Part shown: positions 59,568 through 64,000 of the stretch, one piece after another
Layout: each line of letters starts with the position of its first letter
Numbering within the stretch: position 1 is the first letter of the stretch
NCBI GenBank assembly: GCA_964403795.1
Contig: CAYOHP010000003.1
Location: forward strand, 45,999-109,998
Origin: CAYOHP01 sp964403795 [NCBI: uncultured bacterium]
GTDB lineage: Bacteria > Muiribacteriota > UBA6191 > CAZXTJ01
Direction: 5' to 3'
DNA length: 64,000 bases
The notes under the pieces: generated by a model
Seen by the model: the letters and a program-made list of their open reading frames with translations, nothing else
What the model was told of the DNA's origin: nothing
The model's database searches: none
Made by a program: the position numbers and the translations under genes

Positions 59568-60406
59568 CGGGCCGGCTCCCGGTTCCGGGCCCGGTGCACC
59601 AGCAGGCGCTTGAGCAGCATCCAGCGTCCGGCCTCGGCCACGTCCCGGGTGAGCGCGTAGTTGGCCCCGGCTGCCAGCGCCCCTCCCAGGAGCGGGACCA
59701 GCGCCCCGGCCCGACGCCGGAACAGGGCCGGCGCCACCTTCTCGACGAAGCCTCCGGCGGCGCGCTGCACCAGGTTCGGGGCGAGCCCGGGCCCGTCCTC
59801 GCCGCCCGCGTCCCGGGCCGTCTCGGCCTCCACGATCCTCCGGTCGAGTCCCGCCAGGATCCCGGAGCGCGACTCCCGGTCGGCCCCGCAGTATCCGAGT
59901 TCGAGCAGGCCCAGCACGTAGCCCCGCTCGGCCTCGGAGCGCAGGTCGAAGCCGCAGCAGAACCCCAGCCGGGACAGGAGGCGCAGGTGGATCCCCAGGA
60001 GCAACGGGATCTCGGTCGCGGCCAGCACCGCGCCCCCCAGGCCCAGTCCCGCTCCCTGGACGGTCGCCGTCACCACGCTGGGTCCCGTCTCCTGGCCGCA
60101 GAGCTCGAGGACCCTGGCGAGCGGGGTGCGGTCGCGCAGGGTCCCCAGGTCCGCGACCCCGGCCGAGGCCAGCAGGGAGGCGGGATCGCTGGCCCAGCCG
60201 AGCGATCCCCGGGCGGCCTCCAGGAACGAGGTGACCGCCTTGGCGAGAGCGCCCTTCACCGCGGACGGGAGCGCGGCTTCCAGCGGTGCGCTGGCCAGGC
60301 GGGCCACCGACGCCGAGAGCGGGGCGCGCCGATCCTCGTAGTCGCAGAGCTGTCGCCAGATCGCGAGTTCTTCCCGGCGAAGTCGGGACGGGAGGTCTTC
60401 GAACAC
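59561..60406 (-). CDS. EcsC family protein
   Basis: The product has 281 residues from the GTG at 60406. EcsC family features are present: an N-terminal helix (VARLASAPLEAALPSAVKGA), a hydrophobic AGLGLGGAVLAATEIPLLLG that follows VVTATVQG, then LRLLSRLGFCCGFDLRSEAE and YVLGLLELGYCGADRES. EcsC in Bacillus lies in an ABC-transporter operon but its activity is unknown, and members often occur alone. The middle hydrophobic segment could be a membrane helix or a buried one. Five Cys are scattered. It is followed by a small membrane protein gene with seven bases of overlap. The ribosome-binding site is weak. Confidence 0.8.
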   Translation of the reverse strand: MFEDLPSRLRREELAIWRQLCDYEDRRAPLSASVARLASAPLEAALPSAVKGALAKAVTSFLEAARGSLGWASDPASLLASAGVADLGTLRDRTPLARVLELCGQETGPSVVTATVQGAGLGLGGAVLAATEIPLLLGIHLRLLSRLGFCCGFDLRSEAERGYVLGLLELGYCGADRESRSGILAGLDRRIVEAETARDAGGEDGPGLAPNLVQRAAGGFVEKVAPALFRRRAGALVPLLGGALAAGANYALTRDVAEAGRWMLLKRLLVHRARNREPARC

Positions 60407-60523
60407 GCAGAGAGGGTAGCCGGTCCCCTCCCATGCAGGCGGGGCCGGGATCCGCTAGTATCGGGAGTCCCGATCGCGACGGCCCCGGCGGGGCCGGCGA
60501 CGCGGTCGATCGGAGGTCATCCC

Positions 60524-61606
60524 GTGGTCCAGAGTCGAGTCACTTTCGCGGATGCCGCCTACGTGGTCCTGGTCGAGACCGGCCACGAGATCCACTACAA
60601 GGAGCTGGCGCAGCGTGTCCTCGAGGCCGGGCTCTTCACCTCCAAGGGCAAGACCCCGGAGCAGACGCTGCGCTCCCAGATCGCCCGCGAGGTCAAGGAC
60701 AAGGGTGACGAGAGTCGCTTCCTGACCCGCGACGCCGGCAAGATCGAGCTGGCCCCGGCGCACCGCGAGCGGCCGGACCGAGAACTGATCCTCACCGTGC
60801 TCTCGGCGGCCGGGGTCGCCCCCGCGGACGCCGAGATCCGGGCCGATACCCTGGTCGCCGGGTCCCGGGCGGTCCAGGAGCCCGGGTCCACGAGCGAGGC
60901 AGCCCTGGTCGAGGAGAGCGCCGCCTCCCCCTCAGGGCCCGAGGCGACCGATGGACCGGTAGCCCCCGCGGAAGCCGGTCCCGAGGCCACGGAGGAAGGC
61001 GGGGAGCCCGAGTCCTTCGCCTCGGATGCGGGTCCCGCCGACCATGACGAGGGTCCCGGCGACGCCGAGGGTTCCCATGGAGACGATGTCGAGCGCACCT
61101 TCGCCACTCCCGAACAGGACGTGGTGGTCTACGACGCTCCCGACGACTTCGAGCGGGAAGGCTCGTTCGACGAGGCCGAGGTCGTGGTCCCGGTCCATCA
61201 CCTCGAGAAGGACGAGGACAGCGACCAGGACTTCCTCTCGCTGGGATCCATCCGCGACGGGATGGAGAGCAGCCAGTACGACGCCACCATGGAGGAGCTG
61301 GCCCCCATCGTGGTCCCTCCCCACGAAGGCGGGGCCGCCGAGATCGCCCGCATCCCGCTGGGCGGCCGGACGGTGCTCATCGTCAAGGTGGTGCGGCGCC
61401 AGGACCTGCCGTTCATCCAGCTGGTCGAGGAACTCGAGAGCCTGGTCTCGGGAGTGGTCGGGCGGATCCTGCTGACCCTCCCCGGAGAGGACCTCGCCGA
61501 CCTCGTCGACGCCCTGCAGACCTGCGGCAAGGTCATCGAACAGAGCTTCACCCTCGAGGAGGGCGCCGAAGGCCGGCTGGCCAGGAGGCCTCGAGCTCTC
61601 GCCTGA
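60524..61606 (+). CDS. HARE-HTH domain protein with acidic linker, probable transcription or chromatin factor
   Basis: The product has 360 residues. GGAGG lies seven bases before the GTG at 60524. Residues about 3-72 form a HARE-HTH winged helix ([55 protein letters not shown]), the domain of the RNA polymerase delta subunit and of bacterial restriction or repair proteins. A long acidic linker (about 100-240) rich in Glu, Asp, Pro and Ala follows, again as in RpoE delta. The C-terminal part (about 275-360) is a folded-looking domain ([60 protein letters not shown]). It is probably a DNA- or RNA-polymerase-binding protein in the cytoplasm. Its end overlaps the next gene by 59 bases. Confidence 0.85.
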   Translation: MVQSRVTFADAAYVVLVETGHEIHYKELAQRVLEAGLFTSKGKTPEQTLRSQIAREVKDKGDESRFLTRDAGKIELAPAHRERPDRELILTVLSAAGVAPADAEIRADTLVAGSRAVQEPGSTSEAALVEESAASPSGPEATDGPVAPAEAGPEATEEGGEPESFASDAGPADHDEGPGDAEGSHGDDVERTFATPEQDVVVYDAPDDFEREGSFDEAEVVVPVHHLEKDEDSDQDFLSLGSIRDGMESSQYDATMEELAPIVVPPHEGGAAEIARIPLGGRTVLIVKVVRRQDLPFIQLVEELESLVSGVVGRILLTLPGEDLADLVDALQTCGKVIEQSFTLEEGAEGRLARRPRALA

Positions 61607-63650
61607 GCTCCTCGCCGGTGGCCACCGGCCGCCGGCAGGTCCCGCCGCTGCACACGAAAGCCACGACCTCTCCCGCGGGAGGCCGCTTGTCGCGGCATGC
61701 CGGCACCAGGCGTTCGCGGAGTTCGGCCTCGGGTCCGTCGGGGTCGTGGGCGATCACCGGCGTGTCGGGATGGCGCCATTCCCGGGCGATCCGGAGCAGC
61801 TCCGCCACCCGGGGATCGGAGGCCGGGCCCGCCACCACCACTTCGGAGGGCGGCAGGCTGGCCATGTCGGCCGCCACCACCATGTTCATGAACCCCTCCG
61901 GGAGGCGGCGCATCCCGGCAGCGAAGGCCCGGAGCACGCCGGTCGCCACCTCCCGGTAGCGGGGCTCGTCCCGCAGGTGGGCGAGGCGCAGCAGGGCGCG
62001 GGCGCCCGAGGAGTTCCCGGAGGGCGTGGCGTTGTCCATGGGGTTCTTGGTACGGACGATCAGGGCCTCGTGGTCATGGCTGGTGAAGAAGAACCCGCCG
62101 GCCTCCCGGTCCAGGAAGCGCTCGATCATCGAGTCCGCCAGGCCCGAGGCCTCCTCCAGCCAGCGCGGCTCCGAGGTGGCGTCGAAGAGCGCGACCAGCG
62201 CCTCCACGAGGTACGCGTAGTCCTCCTGGTAGGCGTTCAGGTGGGCCCGTCCCTGGCGCCAGGTGCGCAGCAGGAGCCCCTGCGGGTCGCGCAGCTCGCC
62301 CAGGCAGAAGCCCGCGGCCCGCCGGGCCGCCTCGATCCGGCGGGGATCCTCCAGGGCCGCGCCCGCCTGCGCCAGGGCCCGGATCATCAGCCCGTTCCAG
62401 GCGGCCAGGATCTTGGTATCGGTTCCCGGCGGGACCCGGGCCCGGCGGGCCTCGAAGAGGCGGGACCGGATCGAGTCGAGGCGGCTCCCGGCCTCCGATG
62501 CCCGGGCCACGGAAGCCACGTGGAGCACGGTCTTCCCCGGCATCTCGTGCCAGTTCCCGCCGGCGGTGATGCCGTAGACCTCGCCCGCCAGCGCCGCGTC
62601 CTCGGGCCCGAGCACGGCCGCGACCTCCTCGGGGGTCCAGACGAAGAACTTCCCCTCCACACCCTCGCTGTCGGCGTCCTGCGACGACCAGAACCCGCCG
62701 GCAGGGTCCGTCATCTCCCGCGCCAGCCAGGTGAGCGTCTCGTCGACCACCTTCCGGTAGCCGGGGCGACCCAGGAGGCGATCCGCCTCCAGGTACACCG
62801 GGACCAGCAGGGCGTTGTCGTAGAGCATCTTCTCGAAGTGCGGTACCAGCCAGCGTTCGTCGGTGGAGTAGCGGGCGAAGCCGCCTCCCAGCTGGTCGTA
62901 CATCCCGCCCGCGGCCATCCGGTCGAGGGTGAGGTCGAGGGCCTCCCGCCAGCGCGGGTCGGGCCGCCGCCACAGCGCCCGGGCCAGCGCCTCGAGACCG
63001 AAGCTGGGCGGGAACTTGGGGGCCGAGCCGAACCCGCCGTGCAGGGGGTCGAAGCTCCGCATCTTCTTCTCGACCGAGGCCGTGAGGATCCCCTCGTCGA
63101 GCTCCGGGGTGGCGCCGGAGCTGGGGACCTCGACGTGGCGCTGGACCAAGGCGGTGAGTTCCCGGCCCTGGGCGTCGACCCGGGCACGCTGGCCGACGAA
63201 GATCTCCCGGACCCGGTGGAGCACGGTCTTGAACCCGGGGCGGCCCCAGCGATCCCCCGGGGGGAAGTAGGTCCCGCCGTAGAACGGGTGCAGGTCCGGC
63301 GTCAGGAACACCGTCATCGGCCAGCCCCCGTGCCCGGTCATGGCCTGGACCGCGGTCATGTAGATGTCGTCGAGGTCGGGCCGCTCCTCGCGGTCGACCT
63401 TGATGGAGACGAAGCCCTCCGAGAGGATGCGGGCCACCTCGGGGTCCTCGAACGACTCGCGCTCCATGACGTGGCACCAGTGGCAGGCCGAGTACCCGAT
63501 CGAGAGGAAGATCGGCCGGTCCTCGCGGCGGGCCTTCTCCAGGGCCTCTGGACCCCAGGGGTACCAATCGACCGGGTTGCCGGCGTGCTGCTGGAGATAG
63601 GGACTGGTCTCGCCCGAGAGGCGGTTCTTCGCCCCGGAGTTCCCGCTCAT
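61548..63650 (-). CDS. DUF255 thioredoxin-domain protein (YyaL/SSP411-like)
   Basis: The product has 700 residues, the normal family length. The N-terminal thioredoxin-like DUF255 domain has [40 protein letters not shown] (C56, C59) and [20 protein letters not shown]. The rest is a six-hairpin glycosidase-like (alpha/alpha) toroid: [60 protein letters not shown] and a late [20 protein letters not shown]. The family is widespread and its role unknown; the CHWC motif suggests redox activity. No signal peptide. The start overlaps the upstream gene stop (ATGA at 63647-63650). Confidence 0.93.
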   Translation of the reverse strand: MSGNSGAKNRLSGETSPYLQQHAGNPVDWYPWGPEALEKARREDRPIFLSIGYSACHWCHVMERESFEDPEVARILSEGFVSIKVDREERPDLDDIYMTAVQAMTGHGGWPMTVFLTPDLHPFYGGTYFPPGDRWGRPGFKTVLHRVREIFVGQRARVDAQGRELTALVQRHVEVPSSGATPELDEGILTASVEKKMRSFDPLHGGFGSAPKFPPSFGLEALARALWRRPDPRWREALDLTLDRMAAGGMYDQLGGGFARYSTDERWLVPHFEKMLYDNALLVPVYLEADRLLGRPGYRKVVDETLTWLAREMTDPAGGFWSSQDADSEGVEGKFFVWTPEEVAAVLGPEDAALAGEVYGITAGGNWHEMPGKTVLHVASVARASEAGSRLDSIRSRLFEARRARVPPGTDTKILAAWNGLMIRALAQAGAALEDPRRIEAARRAAGFCLGELRDPQGLLLRTWRQGRAHLNAYQEDYAYLVEALVALFDATSEPRWLEEASGLADSMIERFLDREAGGFFFTSHDHEALIVRTKNPMDNATPSGNSSGARALLRLAHLRDEPRYREVATGVLRAFAAGMRRLPEGFMNMVVAADMASLPPSEVVVAGPASDPRVAELLRIAREWRHPDTPVIAHDPDGPEAELRERLVPACRDKRPPAGEVVAFVCSGGTCRRPVATGEELRRELEASWPAGLRRPPRG

Positions 63651-64000
63651 GGTCCGAGCCTTTCCCCGAACCGACGGATCTGGGTCCGGGTGGACTCCCA
63701 GGCTACCCGCAGGGCCGCCAACCGGGAGCGCCCGTGGCCCACCGGCTCCGGCCGGTCCGGATGGGCGGCGGCGAAGGCGTCCAGGTCGGCTTCCAGTCCG
63801 GCCACCGTCTCCCCGTAGAGGGAGCCGAGGAAGGCGAAGGACCGCGAGACCTGCTCGAAGAGGGTCCGCACCACCGGGGCCTGGCCGGCGCGCACGGCGA
63901 TCTCCAGCTGACGGAGCAGCGGGACCAGGCTGGAGTCGGCCCTCGATGCCAGGAGACCCAGCCGGGCGGTGGCGCGCCCCGCGAGTTCCCGGCTCGGGTC
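63647..64000 (-). CDS. helical protein of unknown function, C-terminal part (runs off window)
   Basis: The frame enters from beyond base 64000 and ends with TGA at 63647, giving at least 118 codons. The visible part is helical and soluble: [60 protein letters not shown], and a final [18 protein letters not shown]. No Cys and no motif. A GTG at 63895 could also serve as a start but the frame continues open upstream with similar codon use, so the gene most likely begins outside. Its stop overlaps the start of the DUF255 gene by four bases, so they are co-translated. Confidence 0.65.
   Translation of the reverse strand, partial: DPSRELAGRATARLGLLASRADSSLVPLLRQLEIAVRAGQAPVVRTLFEQVSRSFAFLGSLYGETVAGLEADLDAFAAAHPDRPEPVGHGRSRLAALRVAWESTRTQIRRFGERLGP

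Noticed and set aside
1-64000. tRNA, rRNA, CRISPR, insertion sequences, phage genes
   Set aside because: I looked for the GGTTCGAATCC arm, conserved rRNA stretches, regular repeats, transposase motifs and integrases on both strands by eye and found none.

Overview
This is a 64 kb chromosomal window of very GC-rich DNA (roughly 70% by eye) with dense, short-spaced bacterial genes on both strands. I found no rRNA, tRNA, CRISPR array, transposase, phage gene or attachment site, and no block with base use unlike its surroundings. The cell is very probably diderm: there is a full DsbD with periplasmic thioredoxin partners, a lipobox protein, and many signal-peptide proteins. The mix of eukaryote-like Ser/Thr kinases, MoxR/VWA proteins, a Uma2-type nuclease, a gingipain-like C25 peptidase, a FIST-cyclase, an FGE-like protein, EcsC, HARE-HTH and a prokaryotic RING-like protein is typical of large environmental genomes such as Planctomycetota, Myxococcota or uncultured candidate phyla. 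No marker gene allows a firmer placement.

Layout. 1-8.5 kb: the 5' part of a membrane-protein gene, then mostly secreted proteins (C25 peptidase, coiled-coil protein, Gly-rich protein, a possible caspase-like protein) plus Uma2. 8.6-11.6 kb: a three-gene potassium module (channel-like RCK protein, KhtT, KhtU). 11.7-16.2 kb: a four-gene cassette joined by 4-base overlaps (MoxR AAA+ ATPase, a 281-residue protein of unknown function, a HEFGHH metallopeptidase fused to a VWA domain, a 138-residue protein), with a Crp/Fnr regulator facing away from it. 17-25.6 kb: an FGE-like protein without the catalytic cysteines, DUF1152, a DEGS-like lipid desaturase, an orphan molybdopterin oxidoreductase, a Sel1 protein, a GDPD phosphodiesterase and a membrane protein. 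25.9-31.1 kb: a secreted protein, a protein kinase, a secreted protein, and a FIST/class III cyclase fusion that shares its upstream region, which holds an inverted repeat, with the divergent secreted gene.

31.1-42.0 kb: an alkaline-phosphatase-superfamily enzyme, a large exported protein, a protein of four tandem thioredoxin folds coupled to DsbD, and a 1011-residue exported protein whose N-terminus looks like a HipA/Fam20-type kinase. 42-50.4 kb: mostly soluble enzymes (saccharopine-dehydrogenase-like reductase, lipase, thioesterase, leucyl aminopeptidase, DUF924, second GDPD). 50.4-59.2 kb: a large exported protein, a RING-like membrane protein, and a kinase-lipoprotein-kinase operon with 4-base overlaps. 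59.2-64 kb: a small membrane protein, EcsC, a HARE-HTH protein, a DUF255 thioredoxin-domain protein and a gene that runs off the end.

The least explained and most interesting parts are the MoxR/metallopeptidase-VWA cassette, the exported kinase-like protein, the four-thioredoxin/DsbD pair, and the FIST-cyclase with its candidate operator. Function calls rest on motifs read by eye; starts were chosen from Shine-Dalgarno sequences, signal peptides and stop/start overlaps.
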